Source of the DNA: Codonopsis lanceolata
Lineage: Eukaryota; Streptophyta; Magnoliopsida; Asterales; Campanulaceae
NCBI GenBank assembly: GCA_013146195.2
Contig: CM028384.1
Span: 74,806,728 to 74,870,727 of the forward strand
Length of the DNA: 64,000 nt
Reading direction: 5' to 3'
Shown here: positions 10,153 through 21,550 of the stretch, piece by piece
Position numbering within the stretch: position 1 is the stretch's first letter
Layout: the number at the start of each line of letters is the position of its first letter
Position numbers and translations under genes: made by a program
Notes under the pieces: generated by a model
Told to the model about the DNA's origin: nothing
Seen by the model: only the letters and a program-made list of their open reading frames with translations
Database searches by the model: none

Positions 10153-12284
10153 GACCGTAATCACTTGATTTTTATTTTTTCTTGTTTTTTTTAAAAATAT
10201 CGTTGGCTACATGGATTGGTTGAAGAAAAAGTTTTAAAAAAAATTTGTATTGGTTACCGTGTTGCACCAAATTTTTCTTTTGGTTTTTTTAAAATCTGTT
10301 GGTTTTATTTTAAAAAGGTTTTTAATATTACAATTAAAATTATAAACTAATTAAATTATTATATTTATAAATAATATTTAAAATTAAAATATATTCATTA
10401 AAATTAAAAACAAATTAATTTATTTATAAAATAATATACAAATTAATTAACTTGTTTGAAAAGTATAAAAATAAAAAGGTAGTGTAAATACCCATGTAAA
10501 AATTGAGGTAGAATGAAAACCATTAAAAATAAAAATAACAAATATAAGAGAATACAATTCTTAAAAATGTGTTAAGAATTGGGTTAAGAATTCTTCTTAT
10601 TGGAGATGCTGGACTCAAGTGTAAATAATATTCATACTATGCAGGACTCAAGTGTAAATAATATTCACACTCAAACCCCTTGGGGCATCTCCAATGGGTG
10701 ATTCTTACCCAATTTCACCTAACCATTGGGAGTGATTCTTATCCCAAAAATTCTAGCAAAAAATCCTACCGAGTGAAAAATAAGATTTTTTTGGTGGAAG
10801 AGGAAGAGAGCCGTACGCCAAGAGAGTGAGCTGCACTACTGCCTTGCAAATTTGCAATTGGCGTGTTTGTCTCACTCTCCAGCAAAGCGATTGAACAAGC
10901 TGCTAGTGGGTTCCCATGTTTGCCACTTTCTTAATTCACTTGATTTTTGTTTTTTAAAATGGTTGTGCTATTGGTTTGGCGGAAGAAAATGTTTTAAAAA
11001 ATTTAGATTTGTTTTTTTTAAAAAAGGTTTTTAATATTACAATTAAATTATAAACGGATTAAATTATTTTATTTATAAATAATATTTAAAATTACAATAT
11101 ATTCATTAAAATTAAGAACAAATTAATTTATTTATAAAACAATATACTATTAATTTATTTGTTTAAAAAGTATAAAAATAACAAAAATAGTGTAAATAAA
11201 CTGAATAATTTGGTAGTGAGACTCATGCAAGAATTGAAGAAAAATAAAAACCGTTGAAAAGATAAATTTTTAGGGCATCTTCAACAGTTCGTCACTTCCT
11301 TTATAACGTCAATTTGATGTGAAAGGCCATTGTTCAATCTTCCAACAATAGCTTCAACTTGAAGATGGCCAAATGGAACTTCAAATTGGAGTGTCACTTC
11401 TCATCTTCCTCTTCACTCTCCTCTTTTCTTTTCTTTTCGTTTGTTTCTTTAATTATTTTCTATTTAAACTTTTATTTTTTTATTTTTTTTGTTGTTTTGT
11501 TTAAATATTACAAAAAATTAATTGAATTATTTTTTATTTTTATTGTTAGTTATTAGTTATATATAGTATTAAATTATTTATAATAAAGTTCATAAATATT
11601 AGACATTAATAAAAAATAAAAATTACATTAAATTAAATTAAACTCACACAACATACATTTTAATAATATTAATATTAATACAAATTATGCAATATGTCTA
11701 TTTAGTTGTTTATTTCAGTTATTTTAAAGTTTGTATTTTAGTCTCTATTGATGTCTTCCATTTAATTATTAATTTTAATATGTTTGTATTTTACTCTCAA
11801 TTAAATTCTTGGATTTAATTATTATTTTTAATGCATAGTATTTAATTTAATATAATAATAATTTAATAAATAATATATTTGTTTTGCTAAAATACATTAA
11901 TACAAATTAAATGAAATTAAACATATATTTTAAATAGAATAATGAAGAATATACTTCGAATATTCTTTTTAGAGTAATTTTGAAATATAACTGTTTGAGA
12001 TGGTTGAAGAAATTTGGTGCAGAAATTGCACCAGTTTAAAGATTATGTGCAATTTTTGCACCAAACTATTGGGGAAGGTTTTAGAGAAGAAAATTGTTAA
12101 AAAGTGTAGGTGATAGTGAGATCCAATTAAGAATTAGGTTAACAATTATAATATCAAATCTACCGCAAGTGTTGTCTTTTTTTTTTTTGAAAAAATTGAA
12201 TATGTAAATGGGGGAGAAAGAAGCTTGGTTGAACAACACAACCTAAATGGCCAAAGAAGAACGTGAAAATAGTTTTTCATTGTC
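10153..12284. other. AT-rich MITE-remnant region
   Basis: No gene is seen. Two related blocks lie in the same orientation (about 10290-10470 and 11015-11185), sharing AAGGTTTTTAATATTACAAT, ATTTATAAATAATATTTAAA and AATATATTCATTAAAATTAA. Words such as GGGCATCTCCAATGGG (10683), ATTGGAGATGCT (10597) and GGGCATCTTCAAC (11274) look like ends of a common plant MITE type, suggesting two or three overlapping copies, but ends could not be paired reliably. Confidence 0.5.
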
Positions 12285-12530
12285 CCAAAATTATTATCCT
12301 ATTTTTTTTTTTTCGGGCTTAAAATAATTCTTTTGTTTAAAATTTCATTTTTAAGATAATATGTTTATCATTTTATTTTTATTTTTTCATTGTACTTTAA
12401 TTATGAATTACATTCATATATGTTTTAAGAGAAAGTACACATCTAACACTAATATTAATAATCAAGTCAAATATTTTTTTCTTAATCCATGTACTGAGTC
12501 AAATAAATCAATTATTTTGAGACAGAGTGA
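12285..12530. mobile_element. degenerate Stowaway-like MITE
   Basis: The interior (TTTAATTATGAATTACATTC, AATATTAATAATCAAGTCAA) matches the interior of the clean Stowaway-like element at 12791-13049, and the right edge reads GAGACAGAGTGAG. Terminal repeats are decayed. Confidence 0.5.
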
Positions 12531-12790
12531 GTTAAAAAAATCAAAAAAGAAGAAAAAGACGAACATGCCTATATAATGTGAAAGTCAATGATACGCGTAA
12601 AAGATTTTTTTTTTTAAAACTGAAATGAACTACCATTTAGAGGAATATTATATTTGAGGTTTATTTTCTATATTTATTAATTAAAAAATATATTTATTGA
12701 TTTGACACTATTAATAATAAATTAGAAATATTAAAGAGGCAACATGTAGTTAAATATTTTTGAAAACTTTTATAAAATCGATAGATGATA

Positions 12791-13049
12791 CTCCCTCCGT
12801 CCCTAAATTATCGTCCTCTTTTTCTTTTTCGTCCGTCCCAAAAATAATTGTCCAGTTTAAAACTTACCTTTTTAGAATATCACTTTTACCACTTTATCCT
12901 TACTTTTTCACTCTACTTTAATTATGGGCCACATACACATAGGTTTTAAAGGAAACTACACATTAAACCAATATAAATAATCAAGTTAATTGTTTTTTCT
13001 TAAACTGTGCGCCGAGTCAACCAAGACGATTATTAAGGGATGGATGGAG
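12791..13049. mobile_element. Stowaway-like (Tc1/Mariner) MITE
   Basis: The left end CTCCCTCCGTCCCTAAATTA and the right end AAGGGATGGATGGAG are inverted complements. The 259-bp element is flanked by TA on both sides, the classic Stowaway target. It has no coding capacity. A fragment of the same family lies at about 53325-53462. Confidence 0.9.
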
Positions 13050-13184
13050 TATTTATTTTGAATGGAGAAAGTATTTGTCTTTGTCATTGTGATTCACATG
13101 TCCGACACGGTGACCATGTACTTTTTTGGCAAAAGAAAATAAATTGACAAAAACTTAGGAAGATTATCTTACCGATATTTTGTA

Positions 13185-13428
13185 CTTTTTCCGTTTTTAA
13201 AGTATTGTCTACTTTAATTTAGTAAATTGTTTATGAAAAAATAATTGATAGTATTATAAATATTGATAAAATATGTGATTTCCTTTAATACCCTTGAATA
13301 TATGGACATAATTAAAATAGATAAAAAACTAAGGGTAAAATGATAAAAAAAAAAAGTTTCGAAAGTGAACAATTATTTAAGAACGGGCCAAAAAGGAAAT
13401 GTAGACAATAATTTAAAAATGGAGAGAG
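13185..13428. mobile_element. second Stowaway-like MITE
   Basis: The left end CTTTTTCCGTTTTTAAAGTA plus TTGTCTAC and the right end GTAGACAATAATTTAAAAAT plus GGAGAGAG are inverted complements. TA flanks both sides. The element is 244 bp and its interior differs from the preceding one. Confidence 0.85.
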
Positions 13429-13472
13429 TATAAGACAAATCTCTTTGAGTCTCTAATCCAATATATTAAATA

Positions 13473-14669
13473 CTAGATCTTCGTACCCGTGCCTATGGCA
13501 CGTTGTCAATATATCTGATTTCGTCAATTGAAACACCAACGTTTAAATAGGAGGTGCGATCTTAAAAAAAAATGTTACAGTTGAGGGATACATTACTTCA
13601 AGTAGTAATTGAGGGGCGTGTTGGAAACTTGTTTCAACTAATTGAATAAGCAAAGTTATGTAAGGAAGGAAGTGGGAATCCCACATTGGAAAAAAGATGA
13701 AAACAACGCTACTTTATAGAGTAGAGTTTTTAAGCTTTACATTCGGCTCTTGGGCCACTACATTTTTGTGTAGGAGGGAAGACATAGCTAAGTGCAGGTC
13801 CAAACACCTCTTCTGGGGCTCTCTTTTATTTAGAAGAAGAGAGGCAGAAGAAGTTGAGAATAGGAGTAGGAGTAGTAATAGGAATAGGAAGATATTAAGA
13901 GAAAGAAAAGGATTGGGGAGAGGGGTACGCATGCAAAGGGAGTTTAAGAGGGTTGCTCAACTGCCGTTCACACATGTGAACTCGGGCAGCTATTATGATC
14001 GTATGATCTCCGTAAATGAATCAATCTCAGCCCCTGAATAGCCTTTCGCGCGCCAATGTGAGACGATATCATTATGAGACGGTGTTAGTATTCAAATAAA
14101 TCAATATAATAAATAATTTAAAATTAATATATCTTGATAACCAATTAAAACAATATGATTATCCGCAGTGGAATAAAAATCTAAAGTTACAAACTTGAGG
14201 GGGACAAATACTAACAACAAATAAAAACTAAGAAATTTGAATTGGAAGTAAACCTTGAGCATCCATAATTATATCACTACTTAATCTTCTTCTGAAGGCT
14301 ATTGTTTCACAATATTTTTTTGTTTTGAAACGCGAGGTGCAATAACTCTGTCCAGTATTTCCATTTACACATGAGACAAAGAAAATTCAGACACATTAAT
14401 TTAATTATATTTTATGCATAAAAGTGATTAATTAATTAAAATATCGAAAAAAAGGGACGTAAGTTTGGTGGAGGAAGGATTAGCGGCCACCAATCGTGAA
14501 TAGTGGGGGGAGTTGGAGAGAGAAAAAGGGTAGTTGCTCAACCGCCGTTCACACATGTGAACTCGGGGAGTGATGATGACCGTAGGATTTCGATAAAAAA
14601 TCAATCTCAGCATCTAAATAGTTATAATCAATTACGAACATGCGACTATAAATTGTATTATATTATAGA
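13473..14669 (-). mobile_element. Helitron (minus strand), RALF-carrier relative
   Basis: On the minus strand the left end reads GTGCCATAGGCACGGGTACG then AAGATCTAG and T: a Helitron 3' hairpin with CTAG. The right end may be TCTATAATATAATAC at 14669, preceded by A. The block 13815-13880 is the reverse complement of CT-rich sequence at 20725-20825 in the larger Helitron (shared AAATAAAAGAGAGCCCC). Two related segments, 13936-14040 and 14518-14620, each hold TTCACACATGTGAACTCGGG. An open frame of 114 codons at 13697-14041 shows no known domain. Confidence 0.5.
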
Positions 14670-15384
14670 TTGATGTACTGAGATATAAAAGATAAAGATT
14701 TCATTTTATGATCTCAAACACGATCGCATGGGAGAATTACTTTTCATGATTTCACTAAGTCAATCATATAGATTAATTTTTGCAGGTTGGTTTAGGTGGG
14801 ATTGCGATTGAGCCTCTTTTAGTCGTACGTCGGCCGTATTTGAATTCACAATACTTTTTTTGAATCGTATTTTTTTTTTAGTTTTTTTTTTAATAACGCA
14901 TGCTTGACTATAGCATTCTTCTCTTATAAAATTCATTCAATACCCGATAGCAAAAATAAATAAATAAATTTAAAACATTAAATGATTAGCCATCAATGGA
15001 ACATTTTCATAGAACTTTTTATATAATCAGTTCATAAATTTGCAAGCAAGAACAAAAATAAATAAATAAAATTATTCCAACTCTCAAGTAAAGGGTGTGC
15101 ACAGCCTCGTGCACACACAAAGAAACTATATATATATATATATATTTTTTTTTTTTCTTCGGTTTTTAAATAATTATCATGTTTGACTTGTCACCCAAAT
15201 TAAGAAAAACTATTTGACTATATTCTAAATATTAATATGATATATAGTTTCCAATAAAGTCATTATAATATATATTATGGTTCATAAATATATATAATGT
15301 CATATTTAAAATTAAGAAAAACTATACTATAATAAATATTAATATGTATATAGAGTCTATGTGCATATATATATATATATATAA
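14670..15384. other. AT-rich spacer, nothing recognised
   Basis: No gene is seen. There is a small palindrome, GTGTGCAC-AGCCTC-GTGCACAC (about 15097-15118), and two (TA)n tracts. Confidence 0.6.
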
Positions 15385-16476
15385 GTTAGTGAGGAGCACT
15401 GTGGTTGTGTCACCTCATCACCTTTGGATAAATCTTCATTCTAAGATATCTATGTGGAAGTTTTAAAAACTTTTGGTTTTCTAGTCATTAGCTAATAATA
15501 ATTCATAATAATAATCAATATGATAATGTATATTAGTATTATTATATATAACTTTCTTCTATTTTCAATAGTAGAAAACTTATATTTAAAAACTTTTACA
15601 ACTAGCATTACTTCTAACCAATGTGAGATAAAACTCTTCAAGGTTAGATATTACTTCTAATGACTCACTTTTAACATCATACTTTAAACTTTGATATCTT
15701 ATTCATCCAAAACTTGATTTGGACAAATAAATATATCATTTCGATGTTCTTACCGAGTAGAACACATTTGCACAATTACTTTTGTCAACAAACAAATGAC
15801 ACGTAAAGAAATTTGTGCCTCAACTTGCACAATTTCTTTCACTAAAACACTATTTTTTTAATAAGTATTATACTTTAACTCTTGATATTTTATTCATCTA
15901 AAACTCGATTTGAACAAATTAATATATCATTTCGATGCTCTCACCGAGTAGAACACATTTGCACAATTACCTTCACCAACAAACAAATGACACGTAAAGA
16001 AATTCATACATCAAGTTGTACAAATTCTCTCACAAAAAACACTAATTTTTTTTAACAAGTATTATATTTTAAGTCTTGATATCTTATTATCCAAAACTTG
16101 ATTTGAACAAATAAATATATCATTTTGATGCTCTCACCGAGTAGAACACATTTGCGCAATTACCTTCGCCAACAAACAAATGACACGTAAAGAAATTCGA
16201 GCCTCAAGTTACGTAATTTCTTTTCACTAAAAACACCAATTTTTCAACAATAGAAGATATGTATCCCACATTGGTTAGAAATTGATGTTGGTTTTAAATT
16301 AAAATACTATTATTAAGTACCAATAGATGAAATGCATCATACATTGGTTGGAAAGTGATGTTGATTTTCAAAGTCACTAGAAAACCAATTTTTTTTAAAA
16401 TTTTCACATGGATGCTTTAGAATGAAGATTTATCCAAAGGTGGTGAGGTGGCACAACCATAGTGCTCCTCACCAAC
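15385..16476. mobile_element. inverted-repeat element with ~115 bp ends and internal satellite monomers
   Basis: The left arm GTTAGTGAGGAGCACTGTGG continuing to about 15500 is the inverted complement of the right arm (about 16360-16476, ending GTGCTCCTCACCAAC); both share TTTGGATAAATCTTCATTCT. It sits inside (TA)n sequence, so a target duplication cannot be judged. Between the arms are about three copies of a ~188 bp monomer. No transposase is encoded. A related arm is repeated twice near 63360-63570. Confidence 0.7.
15669..16235 (-). repeat. 188-bp satellite-like monomers, three copies
   Basis: Units start near 15669, 15860 and 16050. Each contains CACCGAGTAGAACACATTTG or a close variant, then CAACAAACAAATGACACGTA, then a gap and AAACACTAATTTTTTTAA. 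The same monomer occurs in the opposite orientation at about 59380, 61380 and as four copies at 62570-63320. Confidence 0.85.
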
Positions 16477-16914
16477 TATATATATATATCTCACATTGGT
16501 TAGAAAATGATGTTGAATTTAAATTATTTTATATTATTACCAATAAAAGAGATATATAATACATTGTTTAAAAAGAAAATGTTAGATTTTAAAGTCTTTA
16601 GACTAAAGACTTTCACTTTTACAAGAGATGTATCTCACATGGTTACAAAATATTCTACTATTATTACCAATAGAAGAGATGTATCGCACATTGGTTAGAA
16701 ATTGATGTTTGTATTAAAAATAATATTATTAATTACTAATTGAAAAGATGTATAATACATTGATTAGAAAGTGATGTTGGTTTTCAAAGTTTTTTGATAA
16801 AAGACTTCTACCATTATTACCAATAGAAGATGTATATCTCACATAGGTTAAAAAATGATGTTGATTTTTAATTATTTTAGATTATATAAAAGAATTACTA
16901 TTATTAGCAATAGA

Positions 16915-16987
<73 letters not shown>

Positions 16988-18150
16988 ATTTATTATAAAT
17001 TGATGTTGGTTTTAAATTACTATTATTACAAATAAAAGAGATAAAACTTACATTAGTTAAAAAAATGATGTTGATTTTAAAAGTCTATAAATAAAAATAC
17101 TTCTATTTTTATCATTAATTAAAGAGAAGAGAAGAGAAGAGATATATCTCATTATATAGAAAGAAATGTTGATTTTAGAATATTTTTTTGATAAAAAAAT
17201 TCTACTACTATTACCAAATGATGAGATGTATTACACATTGGTTAGAGAGTGATGTAGGTATTAAAAGTTTTTTTTATAAAAGACTTAATACCAATAGAAA
17301 AAAAATGCATTTCACATTAGTTAGGAAAGTGATATTGGTTTAAAATATTTTTAGATAAAGTACATCGCATTGATTACAACTTATAAAGAGATCCACATTA
17401 TTTAGAAACATATATTGGTTATAAAATTCATAGATAAATGAATTTTTATGTTATTATCAATACAAGAGATGCATCACACATTGTTTACAAAAAGATGTTG
17501 GTTTCAAAACTATTTAAGATAAAATACTACTGCTATTATTATTTTTATGTTATAACCGATAGAACAGATGTATCCCACATTGTTTAGAAAGAGATGTTGA
17601 TTTCAAAAGTTTTTATATAAAAGACTATTATTATTACTATAGAAGAATGTATCTCATATTTATTAGAAATTAATGTTGGTTTTAAAAATACTATTATTAC
17701 CAATAGAAAAGATGTATACCACATGGTTAGAAATAAATGTTTATTTTAAAAGTCTTTAGATAAAAGTCTTAAACTTTTATTACTAATAGAAATAGAAAAG
17801 AAGTATCTCACATTGTTAGAATATGAAAAATGTGTAACTTACATTGTTTAGAAAAAGATGTTAGTTTTAAAAATCTTATGATAAATATTTTTATTCTTAT
17901 TACCAATAAAAAAATATGTATCTCACATTGTTTAAATGTTAATTTTAAAAGTCTTTAGATAAAAAAATTACTATTATTATTAATACAAAATATGTATCTC
18001 ACGTTAGCTAGAAACTTATATTAATTTTAAAAGTATTTAGGTAAAAAAATTGTTTAATATTAGTAACAATAGAAAAAAAAATATAACTATGAAAGAGATT
18101 AACAATTTAATTATAATGTCTAAAAGTTATATTATTATTACAAGATATAT
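16245..18150 (+). repeat. long array of degenerate 80-100 bp repeats
   Basis: About 20 diverged units follow the pattern GATGTATCCCACATTGGTTA, GAAATTGATGTTGGTTTTAA, AAGTCTTTAGATAAAAGAC and TACTATTATTACCAATAGAA. A (TA)n run (about 16918-16983) interrupts it. The reverse complement of the same array fills about 58740-62565. Short open frames are incidental. Confidence 0.85.
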
Positions 18151-18164
18151 ATATCACATATTGT

Positions 18165-18194
18165 ACCCGTGCAGAGCACATGCTAAATAACTAG
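18165..18194 (+). mobile_element. Helitron 3' terminus
   Basis: CCGTGCAGAGCACATGCTAA ATAACTAG followed by T has the hairpin (GTGC-AGA-GCAC) and CTAG end of a Helitron. It directly follows the repeat array, which may lie inside this Helitron. No 5' end was found. Confidence 0.55.
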
Positions 18195-18419
18195 TATGAA
18201 GAAAAAGTAAGGATAAGACAGTAAAGTTGTTTTCCTAAAAAAGTTTAGAAACATAACAATTTTTTTGAAACGAACGAAAAAAAAAGTAAAACAATTATTT
18301 AGAATGGAGGGATTATATAATACTCCCTCCATTTTAGACAAAGAGTGTACTATTCAATTCTATTTCTGGATGTTTCACTTAAATAGTGCACTTTCAAAAA
18401 TAAAAGCTTTAAAAGTGTC

Positions 18420-18494
<75 letters not shown>

Positions 18495-18899
18495 TTGTTA
18501 TCTAGTAAATCTACTAATGAGCTACTAAAAGTGTTATTTTTTTTAAAAAAAATTAACTTTCAAACGAAAACTTTTTACCCGAAATAAAATAAGTACTATG
18601 GTATGGGCTCCGCGTCCATAGATTGTTATCTAGTAAATCCACTACCCAACCGTGTTTTGTGAATTTCTTTTCGATGAATCCAATATCCACCCATTAAATA
18701 TTTCACCCACTCAAATCCACAAAAAATCTAGGTAAACTTTCAGTCGGTCCACTTTCCCAAATTTATAATCGTTAAAGTATACATTTTTAAAAAATGGAAA
18801 AAAAAAAATCACTTTTTGATACGAAAAGACTGTCATACCCTTAATGAGCAATAAGCGCGCTACGTCAAGTTTATACCGCGGTGCAATATTATTATAGGT
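18195..18899. other. MITE fragments around a (TA)n tract
   Basis: A right-end-like AGAATGGAGGGATTATA (18299) abuts a left-end-like CTCCCTCCATTTTAGACAAA (18323), both Stowaway-type. A (TA)n tract spans about 18423-18491. The word TAGATTGTTATCTAGTAAAT occurs at 18492 and again at 18619. No gene is seen. Confidence 0.55.
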
Positions 18900-19208
18900 T
18901 TTGTGAGAGGGCAAATCGCATCATTGGTCCCTTGACAATAGGTCGATCACATTAATAGTCCCTTAAATATTTTTTTTATCAAATTTGGGTCCTACGAGTA
19001 TTAAATTTTTACAACTACAGTCCTTTTGGTGGATGTCGTTAAAAAATTACCGTTCAATTGTCATATGCATTAAGTAAAGGCTAAAATGAAATTTCCTTAA
19101 ACCTAACTTATATTTCAATTTGCAATCAAGACCTTAGAGTTTGAAAAAAGACTTAGAGGCCTTCTTCCCCAATACACTGCCCAGAACGTTGCTTCCCTAT
19201 TTCCGACG

Positions 19209-19622
19209 ATGGAAGTGAATGGTAAGAGGACTGGAGCAGTGACGCAGGTGAAGGACCCACAATCTTCTCGATCAAAGTTCTCTGAGAAATCAAGACATTT
19301 AGAGAACTTCAATCCCAATGTTACGAGCCCTGTTTCAAAAATCTCCAAGTCTCGACAATCAAATATGCCGCAAAACCCCAAAAATCAACGGATCAAAAGT
19401 GCCCTAATTCGTTGGTTCCACATGATCCTGAAGCTTATTCATTACGGATATTATGCCAAAGGCCTTCCTTGTAGGGGGATGGATCACAACTACATGCGGG
19501 TTCTCATTTCTCTCTCCCTCTGCTCTGACCAAGACCACCATCTACAACCACTTTCAATCGCTCCGACGAATCCCCATCCTAGGTCTCTCTGGCTCAATTT
19601 TTCTGCTAGGTTTGATTTTTGA
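19209..19622 (+). CDS. unidentified 137-codon frame inside MULE, possible captured host fragment
   Basis: I do not recognise this protein. The frame starts at an ATG about 50 bases inside the left inverted repeat. The N-terminal 65 residues are basic and Ser/Asn/Lys-rich (for example SKISKSRQSNMPQNPKNQRI) and look disordered; the rest shows no motif, signal peptide or membrane segment. Its composition differs from the AT-rich surroundings. It may be exon sequence captured by the MULE, possibly spliced or fused from more than one source. Expression is unknown, and it could equally be a chance open frame. Confidence 0.3.
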   Translation: MEVNGKRTGAVTQVKDPQSSRSKFSEKSRHLENFNPNVTSPVSKISKSRQSNMPQNPKNQRIKSALIRWFHMILKLIHYGYYAKGLPCRGMDHNYMRVLISLSLCSDQDHHLQPLSIAPTNPHPRSLWLNFSARFDF

Positions 19623-19642
19623 ACCTCTCTCCCAATTTCAAG

Positions 19643-19742
19643 TAAGATTGCTTCAATTTAATTCATTTGTGGGCCTGTGTAATTAGAAAAGAATAAGATT
19701 GCTTCAATTTAATTCATTTGTGGGCCTGTGTAATTAGAAAAG
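19643..19742. repeat. 50-bp direct duplication in the MULE
   Basis: AGATTGCTTCAATTTAATTC through TAATTAGAAAAGAA occurs twice head to tail with almost no difference, just inside the right inverted repeat. Near identity suggests a recent slip. Confidence 0.9.
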
Positions 19743-20298
19743 AAGACTTTTTGGTCTTTTTTCAAACCCTGAGGACTCAATTGAAAATTGTGATATAAGT
19801 TAGGTTTGGAAAAATTTCATTTTAGACCTTACTTAAAGCACGTATGAGGTACATGGTAACTTAAAGTTAATTTTTTAACAGTATCCATCAAAAATATTGT
19901 AGTTATGAAAATTTAATACTCGTAGGACACAAATTTAATAAAAAAATGTTAAGGGACTATTACTGTGATCGATCTATAGTCGAGGGACCAATGTTGCGAT
20001 TTGCCCTTTGTGAGATATATAAGTTACATTTTTTCAACGAATCTGATTTAATTACTATAAAAATAAGTCAACTTGAGGGAGAGCTCGTCCCATCCCAGCC
20101 TACCTAACCTATTGCCCGCATCAACGTGTGACCCGTATGGGTCCAACCCATATGATCGTATTTTTATGGGCACATGTTTTCCCAACCCAACACACTCCTT
20201 TAGATGCGGATCCAACGTGTCCAATTCATTTTGACAATTCTAACTTCAAGGTCCTTGCCTTAAGTGTCCTTGTCATCTATCATATTCCTTAACTTTTA

Positions 20299-20564
20299 AG
20301 GTTTGTTTGGTAGTGTGGTAGGGATAAGTAGTATTATTAATTATAGTACTATTAGTGCCCTCGTTATTAATCATCATTTGTATATCAGAGGTAGTTTGAA
20401 GATAAAAAATGTTAATCCCAATTTTTTTATGAGGCGCTATTAATACCATCCTTTCCCTTGGTATTAATAGTGAAGAGATAATGACTTTATTCAGGTAACT
20501 TGTACTATTAGTCCCGACCATCTATTGTGTACCAAACATAAGACGACTTGATTTATTAATCCTA
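20299..20564. mobile_element. left part of PIF/Harbinger-like MITE split by Helitron
   Basis: The stretch starts TTTGTTTGGTAG after TTA and matches the complete element at 38490-38791 through TACCAAACATAAGACGACTT and TTAATCCTATCT. At that point the Helitron 5' end TCTATTATATAAAAG begins. The missing right end, similar to TTAATCCTGACTACCAAAC, resumes in diverged form just after the Helitron 3' end (37645: TTAATCATGATTATCGAAC). Confidence 0.7.
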
Positions 20565-20699
20565 TCTATTATATAAAAGAGCTCAGGCAGTTAAAAAAAA
20601 GCTAATTACCGGTCAGAATTTGTTTTTACTAAACACAATCACTGGCCAGGATTTAATTTCACAGATCTCTCTTCCTCAACCGTTTCTTTGCACGTTTTT

Positions 20700-21120
20700 T
20701 TATCTCCTCAATCGTTATCTCTCTCTTCCTCTTCCTATTCCTACTCCTATTCATCTTATTTTTCTCCATCATTCTCAACTTCCTCTGCCTCTCTCTTCTT
20801 CTCTTTTCTTTTAAATAAAAGAGAGCCCCGTCATGAATTGAGTCTCCAAGCTTCCTCTTCCGGCAAATCACTCCATCCCTTCATACTTTGTTCCGGCTTC
20901 CTGTTCTCCATCTCCATCTCCAAACGCACCCGACATCCTCTTTCGTCTCTCCTCTATCCCAGCGAATCACTTCATCCCTTCATCCTTTGTTCCGGCCCCA
21001 AGCTTCCTGTTCTCCATCTCCATCCTCCTCCCTCTCTCCGATTTGTTCAAACAAACCCGTCCCTTCATCCCTTTCTTCCGTCTCGCCATCTCTCTCTCTC
21101 TCTCTCCTATGACATGATCT
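20700..21120. repeat. CT-rich low-complexity tract
   Basis: Strongly pyrimidine-rich on the plus strand. It contains a ~90-bp imperfect duplication (CATCCCTTCATACTTTGTTC at about 20875 and its near copy at about 20973, each followed by CGGC). The 210-codon and other open frames over it are Ser/Leu/Pro low-complexity artefacts. Confidence 0.8.
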
Positions 21121-21410
21121 GCGGAACGCAGAGGGCACAAAATTCTATTCGAGGAGAGCGCACCGTAAGAAATGTAATACCTCACTCTCCTCCAGAACAG
21201 GGATCTCCGACCGTCGTAACCGTCTTCGCCCCTGTCATTCTCGCCTTCCAATTCTCGGTCAAATACCGACATTGTAGATGGCCACTCCAGTTCGTCCGCC
21301 GCCGCGATTTGCGAAGATAAATTCGCGTCAATGTCGGCACGTGAGATACACGTGACCGTGAATAAAATAAAGAACAACAATGTTAGTGTAGATAATTGTG
21401 TAGACGCCAT
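21110..21410 (-). pseudogene. RALF34-like: truncated RALF34-like peptide gene captured by Helitron
   Basis: The minus-strand frame from the ATG at 21410 begins with a signal peptide (residues 1 to about 25, with LLFFILFTV), then an acidic propeptide with DELEWP (39-44), then RRSLFWRR (68-75) covering the RRXL site cleaved by the subtilase S1P, then RYYISYGALSSNR (77-89) with the YISY receptor-binding motif and the first peptide cysteine (LCP). RALF peptides are secreted and bind CrRLK1L receptor kinases; RALF34 acts in root development. Homology stops after CPLRS at about residue 96, where an apparent one-base loss shifts the frame. The part with the remaining three cysteines is missing; what follows is CT/GA low-complexity sequence. 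It lies antisense to its Helitron carrier. As it stands it cannot make a disulfide-bonded RALF. Confidence 0.85.
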
Positions 21411-21479
21411 GGAAATGAGATTGGGGGAGGAGAGGGGGAGGTTTAAGTTGTAGTCGGTTGAAGTGTAGCTGCTAAAATG

Positions 21480-21482
<3 letters not shown>

Positions 21483-21547
<65 letters not shown>
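21483..21547. repeat. (TA)n microsatellite
   Basis: About 32 uninterrupted TA dinucleotides lie just upstream (in the minus sense) of the captured RALF 5' untranslated region. Confidence 0.95.

Positions 21548-21550
<3 letters not shown>

Larger units (their letters stand above)
18909..20006. mobile_element. Mutator-like element with long TIRs and 9-bp TSD (Pack-MULE candidate)
   Basis: The left end GGGCAAATCGCATCATTGGT and the right end ACCAATGTTGCGATTTGCCC are inverted complements, and the match continues inward about 230-250 bases (left about 18909-19155, right about 19745-20006). Perfect 9-bp direct repeats TTTGTGAGA flank it (18900-18908, 20007-20015), the Mutator hallmark. No MURA transposase is encoded. 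The interior is less AT-rich than its surroundings and carries a 137-codon frame, which is the pattern of a MULE that has picked up host DNA. Confidence 0.92.

Noticed and set aside
13697..14041. 114-codon open frame
   Set aside because: It crosses GA-rich low-complexity sequence inside a Helitron, with no domain or codon pattern of a gene; the minus-strand frame there is also low-complexity.
18265..18528. Ile-Tyr repeat frame (also 3820-4014 and 63362-63559)
   Set aside because: Each is a translation of a (TA)n tract.
20688..21320. 210-codon frame opposite the RALF fragment
   Set aside because: Ser/Leu/Pro low-complexity from CT-rich DNA; the minus-strand RALF-like frame in the same place has clear family motifs.
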